Below are positions 24,645-35,126 of a DNA stretch of 64,000 bases, in pieces (the stretch's first letter is position 1; each line of letters opens with the position of its first letter). The notes beneath the pieces are model-generated. The model was given only the letters and a program-made list of their open reading frames with translations. It was not told the origin of the DNA and ran no database searches. Location: NCBI GenBank assembly GCA_003989065.1, contig RXIW01000003.1:1-64000 (forward strand). Reading direction: 5' to 3'. A program made the translations under genes and the position numbers. Source of the DNA: Candidatus Competibacteraceae bacterium (GTDB taxonomy: Bacteria > Pseudomonadota > Gammaproteobacteria > Competibacterales > Competibacteraceae).

Positions 24645-27398
24645 TTACGGCTTGTAGTCGCCTTCCAGCAGCTTGGCGTGCGCCGCCGCCAGACGAGCGA
24701 TCGGCACCCGCGGCGCCGAGCACGACACGTAGGTCAGGTTGGCATAGTGGCAGAACCGCATCGAGCGCGGATGACCGCCCTGCTCGCCGCAGATGCCGAC
24801 CTTGATGCCCGCGCGGGTCTTGCGGCCGTTCTCGACCGCGAACGACATCAGCTGGCCAACGCCAGCGGTGTCCAGGGCTTCGAACGGGTTGTCCTTGAGG
24901 ATGCCGGCCGAATTGTAGAACGGCAGGAACTTGTTCTCGGCGTCCTCGCGCGAGAACGAGAAGGTGGCCTGGGTCAGGTCGTTGGTACCGAAGGAGAAGA
25001 ACTCGGCCACGCCGGCGATCTCCTCGGCCCGCAGACAGGCCCGCACCACTTCCATCATGGTGCCGAACTCGAAATGCACCTTGACCGCGTACTTGGCCTC
25101 GACCTCGGGCAGCACCTCGTCCACCAGGGCCTTGACCCGTTTCAATTCCTCCACGGTGCACACCTGCGGCACCATGATTTCGGGATGGACGTCGACCCGC
25201 TCCTGCACGCATTCCGCCGCCGCTTCCAGAATGGCGCGGATCTGCATCTTGTAGATTTCCGGATAGGTCAGGCCCAGCCGGACGCCGCGATGACCCAGCA
25301 TCGGGTTGATTTCGTGCAGGGCGCGCGCCTTCTGCAGGATCTCTTCCTTGCGGGCCAGCACATCGGACACCAGATGGCTGTCGTTGAGGATGCCCAGCTG
25401 TTCGACCGCCTTGGGGTTGACCTGGGCGAGGATCTGGCTGATCGCCTCCAGACCTTGCGCAGTCTGGCGCAGATGACGCAGATGCTCGATATCGTCGATC
25501 AGAGTCTGCTCGGAGGGCAGGAACTCGTGGATCGGCGGATCGAGCAGGCGAACCGTCACCGACCGCGGCGCCATGACTCGGAAGATTTCCTTGAAGTCGC
25601 TGCGTTGCATCGGCAACAGCTTAGCCAAGGCAATCTCGCGGTCTTCGGTAGTCTCGGCCAGAATCATTTCCAGCACGATCGGCAGACGCTCCTTGGCGTT
25701 GAACATGCGCTCGGTGCGGCATAGACCGATGCCCATGGCGCCATAATTGGACGCGCGCTGGGCGGCTTCCGGGGTATCGGCGTTGGCCATGACCTTGAGC
25801 TTGGCGACTTCGTCGGCCCAACTCAGCAGCGTGCGCAATTCCGGGGTGAATTCCGGCTCGACGGTGGGAACCGCGCCGAGGAACACGCGACCGGTGCCGC
25901 CATCGATGGTCACGACATCGCCTTCATGCAACACCTTGTCGCCGATGATGGCCTGACGCTGATGGACGTTGACCAGGATGTCTTCGGCGCCGACCACGCA
26001 GGGCTTGCCCATGCCGCGCGCGACCACCGCCGCATGCGAGGTCTTGCCGCCGCGACTGGTCAGGATGCCGACCGAAGCGAAGAAGCCGTGGATATCTTCC
26101 GGCTTGGTTTCCTCGCGCACCAGGATGATCTTTTCTCCGCCTTCGCGACCGCGCTTCACGGCGGTATCGGCATCGAACACGATCTTACCGGCGGCTGCAC
26201 CCGGCGAAGCGCCCATGCCCAGCGCGGCAGGCGCGATCTTCTGTTTCGGGTCCAGCTGCGGGAACATCATCTGTTCCAGCGATTCGGGATCGATCCGCAG
26301 CAGCGCCCGCTCGCGGTTGATCAAGCCTTCGTTGGCCATTTCCACCGAACTGCGGACCATGGCCTGGGCGTTCATCTTGCCGTTGCGGGTCTGCAGGCAG
26401 TACAGCACGCCCTTTTCGATGGTGTACTCGTAGTCCTGCACTTCGTGGTAGTGGCTTTCCAGCTTGTTGCGCAATTCGACCAGCTGCGCATACAGGGCTG
26501 GTATCTCGTCCTTCATCTCGCCCACCGGCTTGGGGGTGCGGATGCCGGCCACGACATCTTCGCCCTGGGCGTTGACCAGATATTCGCCATACATCACGTT
26601 TTCGCCGGTGCCCGGATCGCGGGTGAAGCCGACGCCGGTGGCGCAGTCGTTGCCCATGTTGCCGAAGACCATCGTCACCACGTTGACAGCGGTGCCGCTC
26701 GCCATATCGGAGGTGATCTTGAATTCGCGCCGATAGTCGACCGCACGCTGACCCATCCACGAGCCGAACACCGCCTTGATGGCCAGTTCCAGCTGCTCGT
26801 AGGGATCCTGCGGGAAGGGCCGGCCGGTCTGATCGTGCACGACCTGCAGGAACAGTTGGCCGATGTCGCGCAGATCCTCGGCGCTCAGGCCCACATCCAC
26901 CTTCACCCCGGCGCGACGCTTGATCGCTTCGAAATGTTCGTCGAACAGTTCATCGGGAACGCCCAGCGCGATCTTGCCGAACAGCTGGATGAAACGGCGA
27001 TAGGCATCGTAGCCAAAACGATCGTTGCCAGTCTGTTTGATCAACCCGGCCAGGGTGATCTGGTTCAGGCCCAGATTCAGGATGGTGTCCATCATGCCGG
27101 GCATGGACATGGCGGAACCGGAACGCACCGACACCAGCAGGGGATTGTCGGAACCGCCGAACTGCTTGCCGGTCGACTGCTCCAGCCAGGCCATGTTCTC
27201 ACGGACATTGTCCATCAACCCCTCGGGCAGGCGGTTGTTGGCGATGTAGTCCAGACATGCCTCGGTGGTGATCACGAAGCCCGGCGGCACGCGCAGGCCG
27301 ATCTGTGTCATCTCACACAGATTGGCGCCCTTGCCGCCAAGCAACATTTTGTTTTTGCCATCCCCTTCGGTGTACTTAAAGATGTACTGCTTCGCCAT
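24645..27398 (-). CDS. ppdK: Pyruvate, phosphate dikinase
   Basis: PPDK interconverts pyruvate + ATP + Pi and PEP + AMP + PPi, a reversible link between glycolysis and gluconeogenesis. The 917-residue protein has an N-terminal ATP-grasp domain (GGKGANLCEMT, VSVRSGSAMSMPGMMDTILN), the swivelling phosphohistidine domain (TSRGGKTSHAAVVARGMGK) and the C-terminal PEP/pyruvate TIM barrel (GLCRTERMF, MIMVPQVC-like MVPQVCTVEE and GICGEQGGHP). The start at 27398 follows AAGGTAGGG. The leader carries AACCACCA, complementary to the sRNA pair at 44.8-45.0 kb. No PPDK regulatory kinase gene is seen nearby. It sits between kdsD and the mla operon, where E. coli has yrbG. Confidence 0.97.
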   Translation of the reverse strand: MAKQYIFKYTEGDGKNKMLLGGKGANLCEMTQIGLRVPPGFVITTEACLDYIANNRLPEGLMDNVRENMAWLEQSTGKQFGGSDNPLLVSVRSGSAMSMPGMMDTILNLGLNQITLAGLIKQTGNDRFGYDAYRRFIQLFGKIALGVPDELFDEHFEAIKRRAGVKVDVGLSAEDLRDIGQLFLQVVHDQTGRPFPQDPYEQLELAIKAVFGSWMGQRAVDYRREFKITSDMASGTAVNVVTMVFGNMGNDCATGVGFTRDPGTGENVMYGEYLVNAQGEDVVAGIRTPKPVGEMKDEIPALYAQLVELRNKLESHYHEVQDYEYTIEKGVLYCLQTRNGKMNAQAMVRSSVEMANEGLINRERALLRIDPESLEQMMFPQLDPKQKIAPAALGMGASPGAAAGKIVFDADTAVKRGREGGEKIILVREETKPEDIHGFFASVGILTSRGGKTSHAAVVARGMGKPCVVGAEDILVNVHQRQAIIGDKVLHEGDVVTIDGGTGRVFLGAVPTVEPEFTPELRTLLSWADEVAKLKVMANADTPEAAQRASNYGAMGIGLCRTERMFNAKERLPIVLEMILAETTEDREIALAKLLPMQRSDFKEIFRVMAPRSVTVRLLDPPIHEFLPSEQTLIDDIEHLRHLRQTAQGLEAISQILAQVNPKAVEQLGILNDSHLVSDVLARKEEILQKARALHEINPMLGHRGVRLGLTYPEIYKMQIRAILEAAAECVQERVDVHPEIMVPQVCTVEELKRVKALVDEVLPEVEAKYAVKVHFEFGTMMEVVRACLRAEEIAGVAEFFSFGTNDLTQATFSFSREDAENKFLPFYNSAGILKDNPFEALDTAGVGQLMSFAVENGRKTRAGIKVGICGEQGGHPRSMRFCHYANLTYVSCSAPRVPIARLAAAHAKLLEGDYKP

Positions 27399-27402
27399 GA
27401 CC

Positions 27403-27424
27403 CTACCTTTGCGTGATGGTGGTT
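27403..27424 (-). promoter_or_regulatory. ppdK leader: SD region plus predicted sRNA-pairing site
   Basis: The leader contains AACCACCA (27424-27417) 18 bases before the ATG, then AAGGUAGGG. The block UGGUGGUU of both sRNAs pairs with the first element. The second sRNA also has ACCUU, able to pair with AAGGU in the SD region across a 4 by 7 base internal loop. This is weaker than the phaC match but has the same geometry. Confidence 0.4.
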
Positions 27425-27654
27425 GACCATTTCAGTCCACGCCCACCGCTGGTAACGGCCAAGCCAAATCCCGGCGGCGACGTATCGTTCATAAAAGATA
27501 GTCGTATGATTTGCGAATTGCCAAGCTTCGCCGACGCGAAAATCTACCGAGGATTTGACTTGCTGGCGACTTGACGGGAAACTGATAAACTTTATCAACC
27601 TATCAGTCTTTTAGACTTTATTAATATTCCGTTACGGATCCGTCATCCGTCGCC

Positions 27655-28509
27655 ATGCCGATGCCCAATACTCCCTTTTCTCGCAGCGACCCGCCCGATC
27701 CGCCACCGCTGATCACCGTGCGCGGCCTGACGTTCTACCGCGGCGACCGGGCCATCTTCCGCGACGTGGATCTGGACATCCAGCGCGGCAAGGTCACCGC
27801 CATCATGGGACCGAGCGGCGCCGGCAAGACCACCCTGCTACGCCTGATCGGCGGCCAGATCCGCCCCCACGCCGGCCGGATCGAGGTCGACGGGGCCTGC
27901 GTCCACGAGCTGGGCCGCCGCGAACTGTATCAGTTGCGCAAGCGCATGAGCATGTTGTTCCAGAGCGGCGCGCTGTTCACCGATCTGAGCGTGTTCGACA
28001 ACGTCGCCTTTCCCCTGCGCGAGCACACCCGCCTGTCCGAAGCGCTGATCCGCATCCTGGTGTTGATGAAACTGGAAGCGGTCGGTTTGCGCGGGGCGCG
28101 CGATCTGATGCCGAGCGAGCTGTCCGGCGGCATGGCCCGGCGGGCGGCGCTGGCGCGCTCCATCGCCCTGGACCCAATGATGATCATGTACGACGAGCCG
28201 TTCTCCGGCCAGGACCCCATCACCATGGGCGTGCTGATCAAGCTGATCCGCACTCTCAACGACGCCTTGGGACTGACCAGCATCATCGTCTCTCACGACG
28301 TCAAGGAAACCGCCTCCATCGCCGACTACATCTACCTGCTTTCCGAAGGGTCGATCGTCGATCACGGTTCCCCGCAGACGCTGGAACGCTCCCGTTCGGC
28401 CTGGGTCGAACAATTCCTGCACGCCCTGCCCGACGGCCCGATGTCCTTTCACTATCCGGCAGCCGCCTACGCCCAGGATCTGTCGCTGGCGCAGGAGCCA
28501 TCCCCGTGA
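27655..28509 (+). CDS. mlaF: Phospholipid ABC transporter ATP-binding protein MlaF
   Basis: MlaF is the ATPase of the MlaFEDB complex, which moves phospholipids between inner and outer membranes to keep outer-membrane lipid asymmetry. The 284-residue protein has Walker [34 protein letters not shown], signature [14 protein letters not shown], Walker [14 protein letters not shown] and H-loop VSHDVKE. It begins the mlaFEDCB operon. The ATG at 27655 has another ATG two codons later. Confidence 0.96.
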   Translation: MPMPNTPFSRSDPPDPPPLITVRGLTFYRGDRAIFRDVDLDIQRGKVTAIMGPSGAGKTTLLRLIGGQIRPHAGRIEVDGACVHELGRRELYQLRKRMSMLFQSGALFTDLSVFDNVAFPLREHTRLSEALIRILVLMKLEAVGLRGARDLMPSELSGGMARRAALARSIALDPMMIMYDEPFSGQDPITMGVLIKLIRTLNDALGLTSIIVSHDVKETASIADYIYLLSEGSIVDHGSPQTLERSRSAWVEQFLHALPDGPMSFHYPAAAYAQDLSLAQEPSP

Positions 28510-29288
28510 TCGACGGTTTGCGACGGCTGGGACGGAGCACCCTGTTCTGGTTGAATCGGCTGGGGCGGGCGACGCTGTTCCTGTTGCGGCTGCTGAGCGC
28601 CCTGCCCACCTTGGCCAAGCGGCCCAGCCTGGCCATCAGACAACTGTATTCGGTGGGTGTGCTGTCCTTGCCGATCATTGCCATGTCCGGTCTGTTCGTA
28701 GGCATGGTGCTGGGCCTGCAAGGCTACGCTAACCTGGTCGATTTCGGCGCGACCTCCAGCCTGGGCCGGGTCGTGGCCCTGTCGCTGGCGCGCGAACTGG
28801 GACCGGTGCTGGCGGCGCTGTTGTACGCGGCACGGGCCGGCTCGGCGTTGACGGCCGAAATCGGCCTGATGAAAACCACCGAACAGCTCTCCGCCATGCA
28901 GATGATGGCGGTGGACCCCTTCGCCCGCGTCTACGCGCCGCGCTTCGTAGCCGGGATCATCGCCATGCCCCTGCTGGCCGGCATCTTCACTGCGGTCGGC
29001 ATCCTGGGCGGCTATTTCGTCGCGGTTCAGCAGCTGGGCGTCGACAGCGGGGCGTTCTGGTCGCAGATGCAATCGACGGTCAAACTGTTCGACGACGTGA
29101 TCAACGGCGTCGTCATCAAGAGCGTGGTCTTTGGCTGGGTTGCCAACTGGATCGCGGTATTCGAAGGTTACGATGCGATTCCCACCTCGGAAGGCATCAG
29201 CCTGGCGACGACTCGCACGGTGGTCAATACCTCCCTGGTGGTGTTGGCGGTGGATTTCGTGTTGACGGCCCTCTTTTTCGGAGTCTAG
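28506..29288 (+). CDS. mlaE: Phospholipid ABC transporter permease MlaE
   Basis: MlaE is the membrane permease of the Mla complex. The 260-residue protein has an N-terminal amphipathic stretch and about five membrane helices, with the family landmarks [44 protein letters not shown] (the permease loop) and [19 protein letters not shown]. It starts with GTG, which overlaps the mlaF TGA by 4 bases (GTGA). Confidence 0.96.
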   Translation: MIDGLRRLGRSTLFWLNRLGRATLFLLRLLSALPTLAKRPSLAIRQLYSVGVLSLPIIAMSGLFVGMVLGLQGYANLVDFGATSSLGRVVALSLARELGPVLAALLYAARAGSALTAEIGLMKTTEQLSAMQMMAVDPFARVYAPRFVAGIIAMPLLAGIFTAVGILGGYFVAVQQLGVDSGAFWSQMQSTVKLFDDVINGVVIKSVVFGWVANWIAVFEGYDAIPTSEGISLATTRTVVNTSLVVLAVDFVLTALFFGV

Positions 29289-29294
29289 ATCAAT

Positions 29295-29780
29295 ATGGGC
29301 GCCTTCAAAAAAATGGAGCTGGCTGTTGGGGTGTTCGTCGCCCTGGGGCTGGCCGCTTTCTTCATGCTGGCGATGAAGGTCAGCAATATCGCCGAACTGG
29401 GCGAGGATAAAGGCTACAAGGTCACCGCCCGATTCGAGAACATCGGCGGTCTCAAGGTCCGCGCGCCGGTCACCCTGGCCGGGGTACGCATCGGCCGAGT
29501 GGTCGGCATCGGCCTCGATACCCATACCTACGAAGCCGTGGTCACCCTGTCGATCGAGCCCCGGTACGACCGGTTGCCGACCGATTCCAGCGCCAGCATC
29601 CTGACCTCGGGCGTGCTGGGCGAACAGTACGTCGGGCTGGAACCGGGTGGCATGGATGAGTATCTGAAGAACGGCGGCGCTTTGAAGCTGACGCAATCAG
29701 CCCTGGTGCTGGAAAAACTGATCGGCCGCATGCTGACCAACGCCGTATCGGGCGACAACCCGCCCGCCAAGACGCCGTGA
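29295..29780 (+). CDS. mlaD: Phospholipid transport substrate-binding protein MlaD (MCE domain)
   Basis: MlaD forms a hexameric MCE ring in the periplasm, anchored by one N-terminal helix (ELAVGVFVALGLAAFFMLAMKV). The MCE domain follows: ARFENIGGLKVRAPVTLAGVRIGRV and then SILTSGVLGEQYVGLEPGG. At 161 residues it is a little shorter than E. coli MlaD (183), mainly at the C-terminus. It lies 6 bases after mlaE. Confidence 0.95.
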   Translation: MGAFKKMELAVGVFVALGLAAFFMLAMKVSNIAELGEDKGYKVTARFENIGGLKVRAPVTLAGVRIGRVVGIGLDTHTYEAVVTLSIEPRYDRLPTDSSASILTSGVLGEQYVGLEPGGMDEYLKNGGALKLTQSALVLEKLIGRMLTNAVSGDNPPAKTP

Positions 29781-29850
29781 AACGCGGTTCCGGCACGCGC
29801 GTCCGGCGATAGTCGAGATAGGGTCGTTGTAAGGGAGTCATCGGATTCAT

Positions 29851-30465
29851 ATGAAGAAAGCAATTGCTTGTGGTTTGTTGCTGCTAACGCTGATCGGCAA
29901 CGCGCTCTGGGCCGCCTTCGCGCCGCCGCAGCAGGTGGTGCAGGAGACGTCGACCCGCATGCTGAGCGCGCTGCGGCAGAACTATGCGGCGCTGAAACAG
30001 AATTCCAGCCAGATCTACGGGCTGGTCGATCAGATCGTACTGCCCAATTTCGATTTCGAATTGATGTCCCGCTGGGTGTTGGGCCGGGCCTGGCAACAGG
30101 CCACGCCGGACCAGCGCAGTCGTTTTACCCAGGAATTCCGCACTCTGCTGGTCCGCACCTACGCCAAGGCGCTGCTGGAGTACGCCAACGACGATGTGCG
30201 GATGTCACCACAATCGGGCGCGGTGGATGGCACTGAAGCGACGGTCAAGACCGAAGTCCGGGTGAAATCCGGCCAACCGATCCAGATCAACTACAGCATG
30301 CACCTCGCCAATGACGCCTGGAAAGTCTATGACGTAACCGTCGATGGCGTCAGTCTGGTGACCAGCTATCGCGGAACCTTCGCCACCCAGATCCGCGACA
30401 AGGGCATGGATGCGGTGATCGCCGATCTGCGGCAACGTAATAACAGCGCGGGAAATACCCGCTGA
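29851..30465 (+). CDS. mlaC: Phospholipid-binding protein MlaC
   Basis: MlaC is the soluble periplasmic shuttle between MlaA at the outer membrane and MlaFEDB. The 204-residue protein has a signal peptide (KKAIACGLLLLTLIGNALWAA) and the Ttg2-type fold with FDFELMSRWVLGRAWQQATPDQRSRF and MHLANDAWKVYDVTVDGVSLV. It comes 70 bases after mlaD with SD-like GGGAG somewhat distant from the ATG. Confidence 0.95.
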   Translation: MKKAIACGLLLLTLIGNALWAAFAPPQQVVQETSTRMLSALRQNYAALKQNSSQIYGLVDQIVLPNFDFELMSRWVLGRAWQQATPDQRSRFTQEFRTLLVRTYAKALLEYANDDVRMSPQSGAVDGTEATVKTEVRVKSGQPIQINYSMHLANDAWKVYDVTVDGVSLVTSYRGTFATQIRDKGMDAVIADLRQRNNSAGNTR

Positions 30466-30761
30466 TGGCTACGGCGACCACCGAACGCGAGGGCGATACC
30501 CTGCGGGTGCAGGGCGATCTGGATTTCGATTCGGTTGCCACGCTGTGGAACGAAACCGAGCCCTTGTTCGACAGCAACCCGCCGGCCCGGATCGACCTGC
30601 AGGGGGTTCGCCACGCCAACAGCGCTGGCGTGGCCCTGCTGGTCGCCTGGCTGGGCCAGGTCCAGCGCCACCGCAAGTCGGTGATCTTCGTCAATACGCC
30701 GGCCCAGATGCGGGCCATCATCGAAGTCGCCGACCTGGATACCGTACTGCCTCTTGCCTGA
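30465..30761 (+). CDS. mlaB: STAS domain protein MlaB
   Basis: MlaB is the small cytoplasmic STAS subunit that binds MlaF and is needed for its ATPase activity. The 98-residue protein has the STAS core DLQGVRHANSAGVALLVAWL, in which Asp and the following loop contact MlaF. Its ATG shares a base with the mlaC stop (TGATG), indicating coupled translation. Confidence 0.92.
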   Translation: MATATTEREGDTLRVQGDLDFDSVATLWNETEPLFDSNPPARIDLQGVRHANSAGVALLVAWLGQVQRHRKSVIFVNTPAQMRAIIEVADLDTVLPLA

Positions 30762-30838
30762 TAGCCGGACGTTCCATCCCTTCCCCCGATTCCGGTCGTA
30801 TCCGCCCCTATTTCCAGTCCGTTAGTGAGTTGAGTGGT

Positions 30839-31084
30839 ATGCAATCCCAAGATATCGAGCGTCTGATCGAGGAACAACTGCCGGGTGCGCGGGCTATGGT
30901 CCGCGGCGACGATGGCGTCCATTTCGAAGCCATCGTGGTCAGCGCGGACTTCGCCGGCAAATCGCTGCTGCAACAGCATCGCCTGGTGTACGCGGCGCTG
31001 GGCGGGCGGATGGAGCGCGAGGAGATCCACGCCCTGGCGCTCAAGACCTACACGCCAGACGCCTGGCAACGACTGCCGGCCTGA
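30839..31084 (+). CDS. ibaG: BolA family protein IbaG
   Basis: IbaG/BolA-type proteins work with monothiol glutaredoxins in iron-sulfur cluster handling. The 81-residue protein starts MQSQDIERLIEEQLPGARA and contains the signature FAGKSLLQQHRLVYAALGGRM with the conserved His, plus HALALKTYTPDAW. The gene lies between mlaB and murA, its conserved place in gammaproteobacteria. The start at 30839 gives the family length; the longer in-frame reading upstream is not supported. Confidence 0.94.
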   Translation: MQSQDIERLIEEQLPGARAMVRGDDGVHFEAIVVSADFAGKSLLQQHRLVYAALGGRMEREEIHALALKTYTPDAWQRLPA

Positions 31085-32362
<1,278 letters not shown>

Positions 32363-32369
32363 ACTCCCT

Positions 32370-33002
32370 ATGTCCCTCACGCTGACGATCGCCCTGTCCA
32401 AGGGCCGCATCTTCAAGGAAACCCTGCCGCTGCTGGCTGCGGCCGGCATCGTACCCATCGACGATCCCGAAACCAGCCGCAAGCTGATCCTCGACACCCA
32501 GCAGCCGGATGTGAAACTGGTGATCATCCGCGCCACCGACGTGCCGACCTACGTGCAATACGGTGCGGCCGATCTGGGCGTAGCCGGCAAGGACGTGCTG
32601 CTGGAACATGGCGGCGAAGGACTGTACGAACCGCTGGACCTGAACATCGCCCGCTGCCGCTTGATGGTGGCGGGCCATCCCGGTCACCAGCCGCGGCTGA
32701 GTCGTCCCCGCATCGCTACCAAGTACCCTAACACCGCCCGCCGCTGGTTCGCCGATCAGGGCCGCCAAGTGGAAGTGATCAAGCTGTACGGCTCGATGGA
32801 ACTGGCCCCGCTGGTCGGGCTGGCCGACTACATCGTCGATGTGGTCGATACCGGCAACACGCTGAAAGCCAACGGTCTGGCGCCGCTCGAGCACATCGCT
32901 GATATCAGCTCGCGCCTGATCGTCAACAAGGCCGCCATGAAGATGAAGCACGCCCGTATCAAGGCAGTCATGGCGCAGATGGCGGCGGCGATCGGCGCTT
33001 AA
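32370..33002 (+). CDS. hisG: ATP phosphoribosyltransferase, short form
   Basis: HisG couples ATP and PRPP in the first step of histidine synthesis. The protein has 210 residues and lacks the C-terminal regulatory domain, so it is the short form that needs the HisZ partner for activity and histidine feedback; hisZ is not in the window. Motifs include [28 protein letters not shown] and [18 protein letters not shown]. It is followed by hisD in the conserved murA-hisG-hisD-hisC order. Confidence 0.96.
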   Translation: MSLTLTIALSKGRIFKETLPLLAAAGIVPIDDPETSRKLILDTQQPDVKLVIIRATDVPTYVQYGAADLGVAGKDVLLEHGGEGLYEPLDLNIARCRLMVAGHPGHQPRLSRPRIATKYPNTARRWFADQGRQVEVIKLYGSMELAPLVGLADYIVDVVDTGNTLKANGLAPLEHIADISSRLIVNKAAMKMKHARIKAVMAQMAAAIGA

Positions 33003-33049
33003 GCCGACCCTGCCGCTGCCTTCTTTCCCGCTCACACCAGGAACCGGCC

Positions 33050-34348
33050 ATGTCGAACCTCCAACGCCTGAACACCACCCATCCCGACTTCTGGCCACGC
33101 CTGGAGGCACTGACTGCATGGGAAGGCGTCGCCGATGACGCCGTGACCGCCACGGTGCGCGACATTCTCGCCCAGGTGCGGCAGCGTGGCGATGACGCTC
33201 TGCTGGAATACACCCGCCGGTTCGACCGCCGAGACATCGAGCACGCTGCCGCGCTGGAAATCACCCCGGCCCGGCTGCAGCAGGCGCTAGCGACCCTCCC
33301 GACCGCACAACGCACAGCGCTGGAAACCGCCGCCGCCCGCATCCGCGCCTATGCCGAACGGCAGAAACAGGAGTCCTGGACCTTCACCGAAGCCGACGGC
33401 ACGGTGCTCGGCCAACAGGTGACGCCGTTGGATCGGGTCGGGGTCTATGTGCCCGGCGGCAAGGCGGCTTATCCTTCCTCGGTGCTGATGAACGCCATTC
33501 CCGCCAAGGTCGCGGGCGTGCCGGACGTGATCATGGTGGCCCCAACGCCGGGCGGCGATCTGAACGAACTGGTGCTGGCAGCTGCCGCCGTAGCGGGCGT
33601 GGATCGCGTCTTCACCCTCGGCGGGGCGCAGGCGGTCGCGGCCCTGGCTTATGGCACCGCCACCGTGCCGCGGGTGGACAAGATCGTCGGGCCGGGCAAT
33701 ATTTACGTCGCCACTGCCAAACGCCAGGTGTTCGGCCTAGTCGGCATCGACATGATCGCCGGTCCTTCGGAAATCCTGGTGGTCTGCGATGGCTTGACCG
33801 ATCCCGACTGGATCGCCATGGACCTGTTCTCGCAGGCCGAGCACGACGAGGACGCCCAACCGATCCTGATCAGCCCGGATGCTGCCTTTCTCGACCAGGT
33901 CGCGACCCACATCGACCGCCTACTGCCGGACATGGAACGGCGCGAGATCATCGCCGCTTCGCTAAATCGGCGGGCGGCGATGATCCAGGTACGCGACATG
34001 GCGGAAGCAGTGCAGGTGGTCAACTTCATCGCACCGGAACATCTGGAACTGTCGGTGGAAAACCCGGAAGCGCTGCTGCCGTCGATTCGCCACGCTGGCG
34101 CGATCTTCATGGGCCGCTACACGCCCGAAGCGCTGGGCGACTACTGCGCCGGCCCCAATCATGTGCTGCCGACATCGCGCACCGCGCGCTTCTCCTCGCC
34201 GCTGGGGGTCTACGACTTCCAGAAGCGCAGCAGTCTGATCAACTGCTCGCATCCTGGAGCGATCGCCCTAGGCCGCACCGCTTCGGTTCTGGCGCGTGGC
34301 GAGGGTTTGACCGCCCATGCCCGGTCGGCGGAATTTCGGTTGAAGTAA
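33050..34348 (+). CDS. hisD: Histidinol dehydrogenase
   Basis: HisD oxidises histidinol to histidine in two NAD-dependent steps using zinc. The 432-residue protein has the family features [61 protein letters not shown] and [10 protein letters not shown], then [23 protein letters not shown]. The metal-binding Gln/His/Asp/His set appears intact. SD-like CAGGAA precedes the ATG. Confidence 0.97.
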   Translation: MSNLQRLNTTHPDFWPRLEALTAWEGVADDAVTATVRDILAQVRQRGDDALLEYTRRFDRRDIEHAAALEITPARLQQALATLPTAQRTALETAAARIRAYAERQKQESWTFTEADGTVLGQQVTPLDRVGVYVPGGKAAYPSSVLMNAIPAKVAGVPDVIMVAPTPGGDLNELVLAAAAVAGVDRVFTLGGAQAVAALAYGTATVPRVDKIVGPGNIYVATAKRQVFGLVGIDMIAGPSEILVVCDGLTDPDWIAMDLFSQAEHDEDAQPILISPDAAFLDQVATHIDRLLPDMERREIIAASLNRRAAMIQVRDMAEAVQVVNFIAPEHLELSVENPEALLPSIRHAGAIFMGRYTPEALGDYCAGPNHVLPTSRTARFSSPLGVYDFQKRSSLINCSHPGAIALGRTASVLARGEGLTAHARSAEFRLK

Positions 34349-34455
34349 CTCTCTCGTCTGCCACGAGGAAAGCGCCCGCCACGCTGATGAACTGGCGCTC
34401 GCCAAGCTGCGGGAAGGCTATCGATAAATAAACATCTTTGTATATCATAGCCTCC

Positions 34456-34644
34456 ATGAACAGTAACCAGTTCAAAGCCTGGCTCCGCCAGCAAGGCTGC
34501 ACTTTCGAAACCAAACCGGGCGGTTCCGGCCATTTGATCGTACGGTTGGGAGATCGAAAATCAGAAATCCCTATGCACGGCTCTGGCAAGGAGTTAAAGA
34601 CGGGACTGGTCGCGGGTGTAAAGAAACAACTGGGTCTGAAATAG
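34456..34644 (+). CDS. hicA: HicA-type mRNA interferase toxin
   Basis: HicA toxins cleave mRNA and are neutralised by HicB. The 62-residue protein has the dsRBD-like HicA fold: FKAWLRQQGCTFETKPGGSGHLIVRLGDRK, with the catalytic His in GSGHLIV, then the PMHGSGKELKTGLVAGVKKQLGL C-terminus typical of HicA. The ATG at 34456 is preferred to a TTG six codons upstream because HicA proteins begin close to the first helix. It is followed by hicB after 12 bases, and the pair interrupts the hisD-hisC order. Confidence 0.88.
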   Translation: MNSNQFKAWLRQQGCTFETKPGGSGHLIVRLGDRKSEIPMHGSGKELKTGLVAGVKKQLGLK

Positions 34645-34656
34645 GGAGGGGGTACG

Positions 34657-35082
34657 ATGCTCATCTATCCTGTGGTACTAGAACCGCAACCAGAAGGCGG
34701 CTTCGTCGTAACCTTTCCGGATGTGCCAGAAGCGATTACGCAAGGCGAGGACGAAACTGAAGCATTGCTGATGGCCGAGGATGCGTTGTTGGTCATGTTC
34801 TCCGCGTACATGGACGACCGCCAACCCATTCCCGAACCTTCCCCGCTCGATGGCCGGCCCGGCGTGGCGCTGAAAGTGGTGGCGACCGGCAAGGTAGCGC
34901 TCCACAATGCCATGCTAGCAGCCGGCAAGCGCAAAGCCGACCTGGCGCGGATGCTGAACCTGGCGCCGACCCTGGTCGACCGTCTGCTGTCCCTGCATCA
35001 CAAGAGTCGTATCGAGCAGATCGAAACTGCCCTGGCCGCGCTCGGCAAGCGGCTCGTGGTGGATGTACGCGAAGCAGCCTGA
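34657..35082 (+). CDS. hicB: HicB-type antitoxin
   Basis: HicB binds HicA and represses the operon. The 141-residue protein has the N-terminal HicB fold ([41 protein letters not shown], described here as one partial RNase H-like domain) and a C-terminal helix-turn-helix ([21 protein letters not shown]) that would bind DNA. SD AGGGAGGGGG precedes the ATG. GC content is close to the surrounding his genes. Confidence 0.88.
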   Translation: MLIYPVVLEPQPEGGFVVTFPDVPEAITQGEDETEALLMAEDALLVMFSAYMDDRQPIPEPSPLDGRPGVALKVVATGKVALHNAMLAAGKRKADLARMLNLAPTLVDRLLSLHHKSRIEQIETALAALGKRLVVDVREAA

Positions 35083-35126
35083 AGCGCGGGACCGGACCGG
35101 CCCCGTCCAGAGAGGAAACCGCATCC

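Noticed and set aside
27557-27620. TTGACT/TTGACG and AT-rich boxes upstream of mlaF
   Set aside because: Several overlapping partial promoters with no convincing -10 at correct spacing; a promoter is likely here but I cannot fix it.
30545-30838. Longer reading of ibaG extending upstream through mlaB
   Set aside because: The extension is out of frame with the mlaB STAS protein and lacks BolA homology; the ATG at 30839 gives the family length.
34350-34416. Short frame ending LALAKLREGYR upstream of hicA, considered as a gene
   Set aside because: No start codon, under 25 residues and preceded by a stop; at most a remnant.
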